Notes: generated by a model not told the origin, from the sequence alone. A stretch of 64,000 nt of DNA from [Eubacterium] cellulosolvens LD2006 (GCF_000621585.1 NZ_KK211309.1:147128-211127), one strand, 5' to 3'. Counted from the first letter of the stretch, positions 33,631 to 42,875 are shown. Numbers and translations are program-made.

Positions 33631-36600
33631 TGCAGGAAAATGAAAAAATAATCGTTCTGAAACGTCCGGAGGAATTTCGCATTTCCGGGACACAAGCGGA
33701 GATTTCCATATCCGGTTTTCAGGCGTCGTTGATTGTGGAGCGCGATGTGCTCTATTGCAGTAATCCGGCGGAGATCCGTGTGGACGGAGCTGTTCCGGAG
33801 AGCGAAAAATGTGCGATCCGGGGCGGATCCGAGCTGGAGGCCGGAGGCGTGCGGATCACCTTTCTGGACAAACGGATCATTCTGGATCCGGGCAGCTTGC
33901 GGGTGCAGACGACTCTGGTCAAAATGGATGATATGGAGATTCCGTTCGAGGGATTTCCGAATTACAAGCGGTCGCCCCGCATCGTCAAGCGTGTGGAGGA
34001 CACAAAGATCCACCTGGAAAGTCCGAAGGACCCTGCTGCTCCAAAGAGCGGCGGGCTGGTGATGCTGGTTCTTCCGCCGCTGGTCATGGTCATTGTCACC
34101 GTTCTGGTCAGCATTCTGATGAAGAGAGGACTCTTCGTTCTCATGGCGCTTGCAGGTACGGGAATGTCGCTGATTGTTTCCGTGACACGGTATGTGACGG
34201 ATAAGAAGGAGACAAAGGAAGACAGTGTCCTTCGCCGTGTAACCTATGACAGATATCTTCTCCGGAAGAGAAAAGAAATATATGAGGCCTACAACCGGGA
34301 GGAGGAGGCATACCGGTATAATTACCCGTCTCTCAGGAACATAGAACGGATGGTCACCGAGTGCAGTCCGAGACTGTACGAGCGCACCAGCACAGACGAC
34401 GATTTTCTCAAAGTCTCTCTGGGACACGTGAAAACAGCTCCGAAGCTTAATGTTGAGTTTAAGGCGGATGAGCTGAAGGAAAAGAAAGACGAACTGGTCG
34501 AGAAGGCGGAGGCGCTTTGCGGAGAATTTTCCGCGATCGAAAAACCGGTGGTTGTCGATCTGAAGAAGGCACATCTGGGTCTGGTCGGAGAGAAGAAAGT
34601 GGTTCACGAGCAGATCAAAGCGATCATGACGCAACTGACATTTTTTCAGAGCTACCATGATCTGGAAGTTGTCGTGATCTACAATCAGAAATACGATGAG
34701 GATTTCCAGTGGATGAAGTGGTATCCCCATCTGAGACTTCACGCGGTCAACTGCGTCGGTCTGATCAATTCCGAGCGGAAGAGAGATCAGATACTCGGCA
34801 GCATGCATCAGATTCTCAAGGAGAGAAAAAACAGGGTGGAGGAGAGCAGGAAGGAGAGTATGTTCCTCCCGCATTTCCTCTTCATCATTGACGAGCCGAA
34901 GCTGATCATTGATCACTCCATCATGGAGTATCTCGACAAGGACGGCTACAACATCGGTTTCTCCATTATCTACACCTCGCTGATCCGGGCAGATCTTCCG
35001 GAGAATATCGGAACAGTGGCGGAGCTTTTGAACTCGGAGGACGGCCGTCTTGTCATTGAGGAGAAGACGGAGAATGGGCAGATGTTCAAGCTTGCCTCTG
35101 TGAAAGATCTGGATCTCCAGTGGATTTCGAGAAACATCGGTATGCTGAATCATCTTCAGGGAATCAGCGCGCAGATTCCGAAGAGCATTACGTTCTTTGC
35201 GATGTACGGCGTGCAGAAACCGCAGGAACTGATGATTCCGCAGCGCTGGAGGAGAAGCGACTCCAGTAAGTCGCTGGCGGTTCCGATCGGCGTCCGTGCG
35301 GCGGAGGATTATGTTTTTCTGAATCTCCACGAGAAAGCCCACGGGCCCCACGGTCTTGTGGCCGGTACGACAGGATCCGGTAAATCGGAGCTGGTACAGA
35401 CCTATATTATGAGTCTGGCTGTGAACTTCAGCCCGTATGAGGTGGCGTTCCTGCTCATCGACTATAAGGGTGGCGGAATGGCGGATCTGTTCCGGAATCT
35501 CCCGCACCTTCTGGGAACGATCACGAACCTGGACGGTTCGCAGAGTATGCGCGCGATGGCTTCCATCCATGCGGAACTCTCCCGCAGACAGGAGATTTTC
35601 AACCAGTACCATGTGAACCATATCAACTCCTACAACACGCTGTTCCGGAGTGGTGAGGTGAAAGAGCCGCTTCCGCATCTGTTCATCATCAGCGACGAGT
35701 TTGCGGAGCTGAAAAAGGAACAGCCCGACTTCATGAAGGAGCTGGTATCCACCGCCCGGATCGGACGAAGCCTCGGCGTACATCTGATTCTGGCGACACA
35801 GAAGCCTTCCGGCGTTGTGGATGATCAGATCTGGTCCAACAGCAAATTCAAGCTGGCGCTGAAGGTACAGAACGAAGCCGATTCCAAGGAAATCCTGAAG
35901 ACGCCGGATGCGGCCAATATCACCGAGCCGGGACGCGCGTATCTGCAGGTCGGAAACAACGAAATCTACGAGCTCTTCCAGTCGGCATGGAGCGGCGCGC
36001 CGTACAACCAGGAGGAAGGACACGACCGCGTGGACGACAGGGTCTACCTTGTGAACGAACTCGGACAGGGAGAACTGGTCAACCGCGACCTCAGCGATTT
36101 TGGCGACGGAGGAAAGCTTCTGAAGACACAGCTGGATGTTCTCTGCGATTATATCCACGATTACTATGCGTCGCTGGATACACTGGAGATTACAAAGCCG
36201 TGGCTGCCGCCGCTCTCTGACCGGATCGTCAGTCCGGCGACACTGATCGACGCTCATGACAAAGAGATGGATCTCTCAATTCCGGTAGGTCTGATCGATA
36301 TTCCGGAAGAACAGAAGCAGATCCCGTTTGTCCACAATCCGGTGAAGGACGGCAACCTGCTCTATGTGGCGGCGCCGGGCTTCGGAAAGTCGATGTTCCT
36401 TATGACGGCAGCGCTCACGCTGGCTATGAAGAACAGCGTAAGCCGCCTGAATATGTATGTTCTGGACTTCGGAAACAGCGGACTGATTCCGTTGAAAAAA
36501 CTGCATCATGTGGCAGACTATATTGCATTTGACGACACCGAGCGCTTCACAAAAGTGCAGGGTATTCTGGAAAGGGAGATGGCTGCAAGAAAGAAACTTC

Positions 36601-37889
36601 TGGCAGATGCCGCTGTGCAGAGTTTTGAAGTTTATAACCAGATCTCCGGCCATCCGCTCAAGGCGATCGTAATTCTTCTCGACAATATGGATGCGGTCAA
36701 AGAGATGGGTATGGAGACGGAGGAGTATTTCACAAAAGTGATCCGCGACGGCGTGGGACTCGGTATCTATTTCATCGGCACGACGACGAGGGCAAGCGGC
36801 GTCCGGTACGCGACGCTCAGCAGCTTCCGGAGCAAAATCTGCGGTTATGTCGTCGATGAGTCGGACGTTCCGACGATTGTCGGAAGGACGAAATACAAAC
36901 AGTCGGAAATCCGCGGACGGGCCCTGATCAAAGTCGGAGAGGAGGCCTGCTTCATGCAGAACTATTCCATAGTCGGCTTTGCGAACGAGATCGAATACAA
37001 CAGTAAGACAGAAGAACTCATTCGTAAGATCAACGACATCTATCCGGATGAGATCGCGCCGAAGATTCCGGTTCTTCCGGAGGAACTGTCTTATGCAGAT
37101 TTTGAGAATTACTTCAACCCGGCGTCTGCGGATGCTGCCGGTGGAGAGGGGAAGAGCGTGCAAACCGGAACCTTCGACAAAAAGGATATCTATCTGGGAC
37201 TCGACAAGGAGATGGTTGTGCCCTGCGGTATGAAGAATTCGGATTCGCCGTTCCTGATCATCGGCGAGGCGAAGAGGGGAAGAACGAACGCCCTGAAGAT
37301 TGCGCTCGCGCAGCTGGTGAAAGGCATCGGATCGTCGGCAGAGGGGGCCGGAAACACGGTTCTTCTCGTGGATTCAAGAGCGCTCGATCTGTTCTATACA
37401 AATTCGGATGACAGAATCACGTATTTCGCGCCGGACCGTGTGGCGGAGGAATTCCCGGCCGTGTTTGAAGAAGTGGTAAAGGCGCGCGAAGAAATGATGC
37501 GCGAGGCGCTTGCGCTTGAGGAAAACAGAGGACTCAGCCCGAAAAAGATCCTGGAGAGTTTCCCGCCGGCGCATCTTCTGATCGACGATGTGGATGATTT
37601 TGCCTCTGCCTTCAGCGCGAATATTCTCGCAGCGGGTCAGACAGCGAAGCTTCTGGAGCGGGCAGTTACCGCCGGCGTCTGTGTGATTGCCACGGCGAAC
37701 GCCGGAAAATTCAAGGGCTTCGACGAGATCTCCAAGTTCTTCCGCACGACGACAGAGGGACTTATGGTTGGAAACCAGGGAACGTCTGCAATCTTCCCGA
37801 TCACGGCCATGAAAGAGATGCCGGCACCAAAAGACGGACTTCTCTGGCACAACGGAAGCTATGTGCGGATCCGCATACCGAAGTGCTGA
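33630..37889 (+). CDS. essC: EssC FtsK/SpoIIIE-type secretion ATPase
   Basis: Motor of the type VII system. 1419 residues from the ATG at 33630 (a GTG at 33627 is possible; both overlap the essB stop). Layout: an FHA-like N-terminal region (~1-110); two TM helices (~141-185, GLVMLVLPPLVMVIVTVLVS); ATPase D1 with Walker A GTTGSGKSEL (~578-586) and Walker B LFIISDEFAEL; D2 with APGFGKSMF (~915-922) and VILLDNMD; D3 with GEAKRGRTNAL (~1212-1222), where the GK[ST] is lost, and LLIDDVDDF. D1 intact with degenerate D3 is typical of EssC, in which D3 reads substrates. Effector genes follow directly. Confidence 0.95.
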   Translation: MQENEKIIVLKRPEEFRISGTQAEISISGFQASLIVERDVLYCSNPAEIRVDGAVPESEKCAIRGGSELEAGGVRITFLDKRIILDPGSLRVQTTLVKMDDMEIPFEGFPNYKRSPRIVKRVEDTKIHLESPKDPAAPKSGGLVMLVLPPLVMVIVTVLVSILMKRGLFVLMALAGTGMSLIVSVTRYVTDKKETKEDSVLRRVTYDRYLLRKRKEIYEAYNREEEAYRYNYPSLRNIERMVTECSPRLYERTSTDDDFLKVSLGHVKTAPKLNVEFKADELKEKKDELVEKAEALCGEFSAIEKPVVVDLKKAHLGLVGEKKVVHEQIKAIMTQLTFFQSYHDLEVVVIYNQKYDEDFQWMKWYPHLRLHAVNCVGLINSERKRDQILGSMHQILKERKNRVEESRKESMFLPHFLFIIDEPKLIIDHSIMEYLDKDGYNIGFSIIYTSLIRADLPENIGTVAELLNSEDGRLVIEEKTENGQMFKLASVKDLDLQWISRNIGMLNHLQGISAQIPKSITFFAMYGVQKPQELMIPQRWRRSDSSKSLAVPIGVRAAEDYVFLNLHEKAHGPHGLVAGTTGSGKSELVQTYIMSLAVNFSPYEVAFLLIDYKGGGMADLFRNLPHLLGTITNLDGSQSMRAMASIHAELSRRQEIFNQYHVNHINSYNTLFRSGEVKEPLPHLFIISDEFAELKKEQPDFMKELVSTARIGRSLGVHLILATQKPSGVVDDQIWSNSKFKLALKVQNEADSKEILKTPDAANITEPGRAYLQVGNNEIYELFQSAWSGAPYNQEEGHDRVDDRVYLVNELGQGELVNRDLSDFGDGGKLLKTQLDVLCDYIHDYYASLDTLEITKPWLPPLSDRIVSPATLIDAHDKEMDLSIPVGLIDIPEEQKQIPFVHNPVKDGNLLYVAAPGFGKSMFLMTAALTLAMKNSVSRLNMYVLDFGNSGLIPLKKLHHVADYIAFDDTERFTKVQGILEREMAARKKLLADAAVQSFEVYNQISGHPLKAIVILLDNMDAVKEMGMETEEYFTKVIRDGVGLGIYFIGTTTRASGVRYATLSSFRSKICGYVVDESDVPTIVGRTKYKQSEIRGRALIKVGEEACFMQNYSIVGFANEIEYNSKTEELIRKINDIYPDEIAPKIPVLPEELSYADFENYFNPASADAAGGEGKSVQTGTFDKKDIYLGLDKEMVVPCGMKNSDSPFLIIGEAKRGRTNALKIALAQLVKGIGSSAEGAGNTVLLVDSRALDLFYTNSDDRITYFAPDRVAEEFPAVFEEVVKAREEMMREALALEENRGLSPKKILESFPPAHLLIDDVDDFASAFSANILAAGQTAKLLERAVTAGVCVIATANAGKFKGFDEISKFFRTTTEGLMVGNQGTSAIFPITAMKEMPAPKDGLLWHNGSYVRIRIPKC

Positions 37890-37958
37890 CGGGAGAATGT
37901 GTCTGAGAGAAAAGGTGTTTTGGAATATTTATATCTTGGTAAAGAAAGGGGAAGATAA

Positions 37959-38249
37959 ATGGGAGACACAAGTGGAGTACATCAGAACAGCCAGGCAATG
38001 GCGAATACCGATTCCTCAAATATTAAAAGTGCGACAGATGCCCTTGTGCTATCTTCGTATATGCGTGATGTGAACAGTAATATCTCGGCGGTAGGTCACG
38101 GGGCTGCTGCTTTTGCATCGGCGCAGACAGCGATCAGTAAGCTGAAGACTACGCTGGACACGGACGCCGCATGTATTATTTCCGTGGCGAACGCATTGGC
38201 CAGTGTTGATCAAAAACTGGCGGATGATGTAATGAAACAGTTTCAGTAG
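37959..38249 (+). CDS. Small helical protein, likely type VII effector partner
   Basis: 96 residues, no WXG motif, all-helical by composition (Ala/Ser/Asp-rich; SNISAVGHGAAAFASAQTAI), with a C-terminal KLADDVMKQFQ. AAGGGGAAG SD before the ATG at 37959. It lies 30 bp before the large effector-like gene. In LXG systems small WXG100-like partners (Lap proteins, the DUF3130/TIGR04197 type) are encoded exactly here and escort the toxin to EssC. The role is inferred from size, fold and position. Confidence 0.8.
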   Translation: MGDTSGVHQNSQAMANTDSSNIKSATDALVLSSYMRDVNSNISAVGHGAAAFASAQTAISKLKTTLDTDAACIISVANALASVDQKLADDVMKQFQ

Positions 38250-38279
38250 AAATGGATAAATGGGGGATGCAGTGACGAC

Positions 38280-40376
38280 ATGGGATTAAGACTATTACCC
38301 GGCAGTGTGAGACTGCAGTGCAGTACGATGGTCCAGTCTGTGCAGGCTGCGCAGAAGCAGCTGGCGGTGATACTGGCGAATATCGGCACATTTACAAACA
38401 ATACGGAACAAAAGGCTGCCTCATGGACGAATATGCGCAGCCATTTCCGGGATTACGAGATGATCATCAGCGCGCTCAACGGAGCGCTCGAGCAGATTGC
38501 GGAGGATTGTCAGTCGGTGAGCGGCCTTGTGGGAAACGAGATGCTCGACGAGGATCAGCTGAACGCGTCGATTCAGTACCTGCAGCAGTGCAATGCTTCG
38601 CTGCAGGGATGTATTGACAGCTGCAACAGCGCGCTCTCTGCGCCGAATATCGACGGCAATTACGCCAGCGCGCTGCGCTCGGCAATATCCCGGTACCAGG
38701 GCATGATTAACGCGAATAACGCGAAGATTCAGGAACTACAGAATAAGATTCAAACCCTCTATCAGATTGAGGCGTCAACCTCTACGCAGTTTACGACGGT
38801 CAGTGCCCTGTTTGACGCTGCTGTCTCCGGACTGCAGGCTGTATCTCTGGCATACGATGTCAACAGCGCGACCTTTGCCACCGTGAGCGACCAGAGCTGG
38901 AAGGCTGTCCTCGGGGAACCTTATTCGGAATATCTGATGGGCAAAATGATCGACGATGAGAACGGACATCTGGTATTCAATGAGCAGGTCATCATGGATT
39001 ACCTGAAAAAAGATGAGAGCGATCTGAGTGAATACGAAAAAACGGCCGTTGAGAAGACGCTGGAGATGATCAAGGCAGAGGCGGTAAAGTATGAGTCTTA
39101 CGAGGAAATGGGACTGGACGGCATGTCTGTCGATGACCTTGCTTCCATCGCCTGGCTTGCGAATAACACGGATTACAGCAGCTTCAACGATGTGAGCAAC
39201 AGTTATAAGCAGTTGTATGTCAACATTCTGCACGAGATCGTCACGGATCCGTCGGACACCAGTTATGCGGCAAGTATCCGTAAGGCTGCTGAGAATGAGC
39301 AGGTCGTCATGGTCAATAAGATTGACGAAAAAAAAGCGGATAACGCCTGGCTGCCCGGTGATGTCTACAAGTATACGAAGTCCGCAAAAGTGGATACGCT
39401 TGGAAACTGGACGACGACATATAAAACTACCGAAAAGAACGTGGAGGTGGAATGGAACAGTTCTGCCGCGATTCCGAATATCTTCAAGGGAAAAGTCGTT
39501 CCGACGTATAGCAATACGCAGAAGAAAAAACATCCGAATCCGGAAAAAGAAGCTGATTGGAAAACCATTCAGGATGAGATTAGTGACGCGCTCGAGAAAA
39601 AGGGAGTGAACAGAGATCTGTTTACAAGCAAAAAGAACGGATACAGATATCTTCATCCAAACGGCAAATATACAACGCCGAAGAAGAAAGACTGCCCGAC
39701 GTTTTATGATGAGAAACTGGCAGTCGATTTCTCCAAGACGGCAAGCGCGTCCGCGACCTGGAAGGAATACGGATATGACGACGGCAACGGATTCAAAGTC
39801 AATGCGAAGGTTGGTACTGCAGAAGCTCATATAGGCGCATCCGCAGGTCTGTACGTGATGGGAAAAGACGGCAAGAGATTCCTGAGCCCGGGCGTTAAGG
39901 CGGAAGTCGGTGCCAGTGCAACCGCATTTGAAGCAGAAGTTTCCAAGAAGGTTGGTACGGATATGTTCGGCGCCACTGCAAAAGGAACCGCTACGGCCGG
40001 TAAAGTTGAGGCGCAGGCAAACGCAGGAGCAATGATCTTTGATGAGAACCATAAAATAAATCCGCAGCTCAGCGCAGGCGCCAGTGCCGAGGCAATCGGC
40101 GGTGAATTGACCGGAAAAGCACAGGTGGATGTTCTCGGAGGCAGCGTCGGCGTGAAAGGCAGCGTGAATTACGGAATCGGTGCCCACGCGGATGTCGGGC
40201 TGAAAGACGGAGTAGTGAAGGTGGACATCGGAGCGACGGTCGGCGTAGGAGTGTCTCTCGGCGCGGAAGTCGATGTAGGCGGTATGGTAGATACGGTTGT
40301 TGACAAAGCCGAGACCGGTGCGAAATTCATCGCGGATAAATGGGATTCCGCTTTGAAATGGATCGGTAGCTGGTAA
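38280..40376 (+). CDS. Candidate type VII effector, LXG-like N-terminus, Gly/Ala-rich C-terminus
   Basis: 698 residues, no signal peptide. Residues ~1-200 form long amphipathic helices (VQSVQAAQKQLAVILANIG, then ALNGALEQIAEDCQSV) like the helical targeting domain of LXG proteins. Residues ~205-470 are a mixed, Lys/Asp-rich middle. Residues ~480-670 are a remarkable Ala/Gly/Val run of alternating short strands (KAEVGASATAFEAEVSKKVG, GTATAGKVEAQANAGAM, GATVGVGVSLGAEVDVGG), followed by an amphipathic end, KWDSALKWIGSW. No enzymatic motif. The tail resembles beta-repeat or glycine-zipper membrane-active modules. Cys-poor. It may be a membrane-acting toxin; the small membrane protein just behind could give immunity. 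Confidence 0.75.
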   Translation: MGLRLLPGSVRLQCSTMVQSVQAAQKQLAVILANIGTFTNNTEQKAASWTNMRSHFRDYEMIISALNGALEQIAEDCQSVSGLVGNEMLDEDQLNASIQYLQQCNASLQGCIDSCNSALSAPNIDGNYASALRSAISRYQGMINANNAKIQELQNKIQTLYQIEASTSTQFTTVSALFDAAVSGLQAVSLAYDVNSATFATVSDQSWKAVLGEPYSEYLMGKMIDDENGHLVFNEQVIMDYLKKDESDLSEYEKTAVEKTLEMIKAEAVKYESYEEMGLDGMSVDDLASIAWLANNTDYSSFNDVSNSYKQLYVNILHEIVTDPSDTSYAASIRKAAENEQVVMVNKIDEKKADNAWLPGDVYKYTKSAKVDTLGNWTTTYKTTEKNVEVEWNSSAAIPNIFKGKVVPTYSNTQKKKHPNPEKEADWKTIQDEISDALEKKGVNRDLFTSKKNGYRYLHPNGKYTTPKKKDCPTFYDEKLAVDFSKTASASATWKEYGYDDGNGFKVNAKVGTAEAHIGASAGLYVMGKDGKRFLSPGVKAEVGASATAFEAEVSKKVGTDMFGATAKGTATAGKVEAQANAGAMIFDENHKINPQLSAGASAEAIGGELTGKAQVDVLGGSVGVKGSVNYGIGAHADVGLKDGVVKVDIGATVGVGVSLGAEVDVGGMVDTVVDKAETGAKFIADKWDSALKWIGSW

Positions 40377-40389
40377 AGAGGAAAAATAA

Positions 40390-40827
40390 ATGATAATGAA
40401 ACTGGTAAGCAATTCGCCTTTTCTAATCTTTGGATTGCTGATGCTTTTTTTTGCAAAGGTGTTGTCGATGGCGGCGGAGAAGCCAAAGAACGTCAGGCAC
40501 GCCAGAGGAGAGGTGACAGAAATCGGAGAGAAGCACGGCTCCTCTTCGTACCGGGCGAAGGTTCGGTTTCAGACGGATGACGGACATATGATGGAGGCCA
40601 TGATCCTCGGACTCTGTAATGTGAGGGAAGCATCCACCGGAGATTGGATCGAGATTGACTATTATCCGGAGAAAAACGGCAGATATTATGCGACAACCGA
40701 TGATCCGAGATATATCTCCGGTTCAAGTCCGGAGGCAAACCGGAAACAGAGCAGAGTGCTCTACGGAGTTGCATTTGGATTTTTCGTCTTTTACGCAGTT
40801 ATGACGATATACGGAATTCTGCATTGA
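40390..40827 (+). CDS. Two-TM membrane protein (DUF3592-like), possible immunity protein
   Basis: 145 residues. TM1 at the N-terminus (FLIFGLLMLFFAKVLSMA), an extracytoplasmic or cytosolic beta domain (HARGEVTEIGEKHGSSSYRA, WIEIDYYPEKNGRYY) typical of DUF3592 proteins, and TM2 at the C-terminus (YGVAFGFFVFYAVMTIYG). AGAGGAAAA precedes the ATG at 40390, 13 bp behind the effector stop. In polymorphic toxin loci the gene at this place often protects the producer; that is an inference, not visible in the sequence. Confidence 0.72.
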   Translation: MIMKLVSNSPFLIFGLLMLFFAKVLSMAAEKPKNVRHARGEVTEIGEKHGSSSYRAKVRFQTDDGHMMEAMILGLCNVREASTGDWIEIDYYPEKNGRYYATTDDPRYISGSSPEANRKQSRVLYGVAFGFFVFYAVMTIYGILH

Positions 40828-40952
40828 GTGGGATCGGTGACGTATATGCCGGCCCGGTGCCGGCAAAGGTGACAGAAGGAAGAAAAGATGATATTGTAAA
40901 GCTTGCATATCATCGGAATAAGAAGGCTATTATATATACGGAGGATTTGAAT

Positions 40953-41231
40953 ATGCTGGAAGGTTTATTACCAATCGGTAGTGTTGTTTTATTAAAAGAG
41001 AGTACAAAGAAGGTTATGGTTGTCGGTGTTTGCCAGCGGGGAGCCGGAGATCCGGAGAAGATCTGGGATTATTCCGGTGTGCTGTTCCCGGAAGGATATA
41101 TCGATGCCAATAAGCTCTTCATGTTCGACAATGAGCAGATTGATCAGGTATTTGCGCTCGGGTATCAGGATCAGGAGCAGATGGAGTTCAAGAAAAAAGC
41201 AGATGCTGTGATTCGCGATATGAAAGGCTGA
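40953..41231 (+). CDS. DUF4176 protein of type VII locus
   Basis: 92 residues from the ATG at 40953, supported by a perfect CGGAGG; the frame is open farther upstream but without a good start. LLPIGSVVLLKESTKKVMVV, then WDYSGVLFPEGY and FMFDNEQIDQVFALGYQD, are the hallmarks of DUF4176, a small soluble family repeatedly found beside LXG/type VII genes. Molecular role unknown. Confidence 0.88.
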   Translation: MLEGLLPIGSVVLLKESTKKVMVVGVCQRGAGDPEKIWDYSGVLFPEGYIDANKLFMFDNEQIDQVFALGYQDQEQMEFKKKADAVIRDMKG

Positions 41232-41291
41232 TGTGAACGGAAATTGCGTCAGGCGGAAAACGAATTACGTAAAATGATGGGGGATAAAAGA

Positions 41292-41741
41292 ATGAAGAAA
41301 AAAGCAGCGGTGATCCTTGGCCTCGTACTTGCGATGAGCATGAGTGCGTGCACAAAGACATCCTCAAAGTCATACAGTTTCGATGTTTCTACCGGCGACA
41401 AGGTGGAGGTAAAACTTGATACGTCGAATGGCTATGATCTGACACAGGAGGATGGAAGGTTTACAGTGAAGAGCGAGGAAGGAGAAGATCTGCTTCAGGC
41501 AAGCTGGGCGACAGCTGAAGACTTTGATTCCTATGTGGAAAAGGTGAAGAATGATCAGAACGCCGAGATCAACAGCGAAGAGGATGACTATATCTACTGG
41601 GACTACACAGAGAAAGACGGAACTGTGGAGCATGACCGGGCAATCATGGTTTCCGACAAGACCGGTATTCTGATCGGAAGCCTTGCAGATAAGGATGAGG
41701 GAACGAAGGCCTATGAGGCACTGACGTTCACAGTAAAATGA
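41292..41741 (+). CDS. Small lipoprotein of type VII locus
   Basis: 149 residues from the ATG at 41292. Signal peptide with lipobox SMSAC (KKAAVILGLVLAMSMSAC). The mature part is acidic, with DLLQASWATAEDFDSYVEK and ENDEEDDYIYWDY-like aromatic/acidic strands, and resembles small substrate-binding or scaffold lipoproteins; no specific family. Its last codons overlap the next gene by 4 nt (ATGA), so the two are translated together. Confidence 0.8.
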   Translation: MKKKAAVILGLVLAMSMSACTKTSSKSYSFDVSTGDKVEVKLDTSNGYDLTQEDGRFTVKSEEGEDLLQASWATAEDFDSYVEKVKNDQNAEINSEEDDYIYWDYTEKDGTVEHDRAIMVSDKTGILIGSLADKDEGTKAYEALTFTVK

Positions 41742-42070
41742 TTATGGAAAAAACAACGGTCGATGAGATAAAACAAATCAGCAGACAGCTGGAGGAATGC
41801 GATATCAGCGAGGATCGGCTGAACAGATTCATTGATGAGATGGATTCCTACAATGAATATGCCGGAAGGATGTACAATGAGCTGTTGCTGCTTTGGCAGA
41901 ATGATTCCAGGATGTATGGGAGTTTGTGCGAGGACCAGCAGTTTTTTCAGCATACGATTCGAATGAATGAGAATGCCGTCGCAGAAGAGAAAAAACGCAT
42001 TTCACAGGTTCGCCGGAAACTAAAAGACGAATTGGACTTCCTGATCGGGAAGCGAAATGAGAATAGTTGA
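41738..42070 (+). CDS. Small coiled-coil protein
   Basis: 110 residues from the ATG at 41738, overlapping the lipoprotein stop. Almost entirely helical (VDEIKQISRQLEECDISEDR, then a long NAVAEEKKRISQVRRKLKDE helix). No WXG. It may act as a chaperone or partner of the secretion system, like other small helical proteins in these loci. It is the last gene of the type VII block; a strong terminator follows. Confidence 0.75.
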   Translation: MIMEKTTVDEIKQISRQLEECDISEDRLNRFIDEMDSYNEYAGRMYNELLLLWQNDSRMYGSLCEDQQFFQHTIRMNENAVAEEKKRISQVRRKLKDELDFLIGKRNENS

Positions 42071-42084
42071 ATGTGAGTGGATCG

Positions 42085-42131
42085 GATCCGGAAAATGACA
42101 GTTTGTTTTGCGTCGTTTTCCGGATCTTTTT
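42085..42131 (+). terminator. Terminator closing the type VII locus
   Basis: GATCCGGAAAA pairs with TTTTCCGGATC (11 bp), followed by TTTTTGTT. Confidence 0.9.
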
Positions 42132-42151
42132 GTTGAAATAATGAAATTGCC

Positions 42152-42191
42152 TTGACAATTCTCCTGTATCATTGTACTATGCAATTAGTAC
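42152..42191 (+). promoter_or_regulatory. Promoter and GntR/YtrA-type operator
   Basis: TTGACA (42152-42157), 17-bp spacer, TACTAT (42175-42180). The inverted repeat GTACT..AGTAC (42174-42178 and 42187-42191) covers the -10 and start region, the usual place and style of a YtrA-family operator, so the gntR product at 42495 probably represses its own operon. Confidence 0.85.
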
Positions 42192-42233
42192 AGTAATACA
42201 AGCGCGAGATTACGGTAAACGGTACAGTTTTTT

Positions 42234-42402
42234 ATGTTATAGGAAATTCCTCCGGAATTTCTATAACACAAAATGCTCCGCTTAGATGCGCAGCTCGCAG
42301 ATAAGAAGATCGCTTACGCGATTCTGCTCGCGCGCCTTTCGTCCACTACGCTCCCCTCAGGAGTGAGGGGATGGGGGAGTCGAAGTCCGCTTGCGGACTT
42401 TG
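42234..42402 (+). repeat. Dispersed structured repeat, family A, copy inside a leader
   Basis: Full-length copy. First-hairpin arms TGTTATAG / CTATAACA differ from copies 1-3 but pair equally. It lies between the promoter at 42152 and the gntR start at 42495, so it is transcribed as 5' leader. A TTTTTT run stands directly before it. Confidence 0.85.
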
Positions 42403-42494
42403 ATCCACAGGCGACCCGGCTCATTCGCCGTGGCACTTGTGGGAGACGGTATCGGAACTGCAGACCATGGATGAAAAGACAGGAGGATGTCCGG

Positions 42495-42875
42495 ATGACT
42501 TGGAAGCTGAATTCGGAGCGTCCGATCTACGCACAGATCATTGAGAAGGTGGTTATGGATATTATCTCGGGGCTATACCGGCCGGGTGAGAAGCTGCCCT
42601 CGGTGAGAGAGCTTGCGATGGATGCGGAGGTGAATCCGAATACGATGCAGAAGGCATTGGCTGAGCTGGAGAGAACGGGACTTGTGAGGAGCCATAGAAC
42701 CAGCGGGCGGTTTATTACGGAGGATACGGATTTAATTATGGATGAGAAGAGAAAGATCGCGAAGAAGGAGATTCAGGACTTCCGCGACAAGATGAACGCC
42801 ATCGGTTTGACAACCGAGGAAATCGTACAGCTGATGTATGAGAAAGATACGGCAGAAGAGGAGGAAGAGAAATGA
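42495..42875 (+). CDS. GntR-family regulator, YtrA subfamily
   Basis: 126 residues from the ATG at 42495, eight bases after AGGAGG. Winged-helix HTH (PIYAQIIEKVVMDIISGLY, then KLPSVRELAMDAEVNPNTMQ, KALAELERTGLVRS) and only a short C-terminal tail, the mark of the YtrA branch, which typically regulates the ABC transporter genes that follow. An in-frame upstream extension runs through the repeat but has no SD. Overlaps the ATPase gene by 4 nt. Confidence 0.92.
   Translation: MTWKLNSERPIYAQIIEKVVMDIISGLYRPGEKLPSVRELAMDAEVNPNTMQKALAELERTGLVRSHRTSGRFITEDTDLIMDEKRKIAKKEIQDFRDKMNAIGLTTEEIVQLMYEKDTAEEEEEK

Noticed and set aside
33576..36257. 893-codon open frame on the minus strand across essC
   Set aside because: It lies wholly opposite a clear EssC coding sequence with intact Walker motifs. 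The reverse frame is open only because of the codon bias, has no SD and shows no domain.
40824..40952. Upstream extension of the DUF4176 gene from a TTG
   Set aside because: The ATG at 40953 has a perfect SD and fits the family length; the extension has none.
42273..42494. N-terminal extension of the GntR protein through the repeat (ILLARLSSTTLPSGVRGWGS)
   Set aside because: The same peptide appears from every family A copy; the true start at 42495 has a perfect AGGAGG and matches the family N-terminus.
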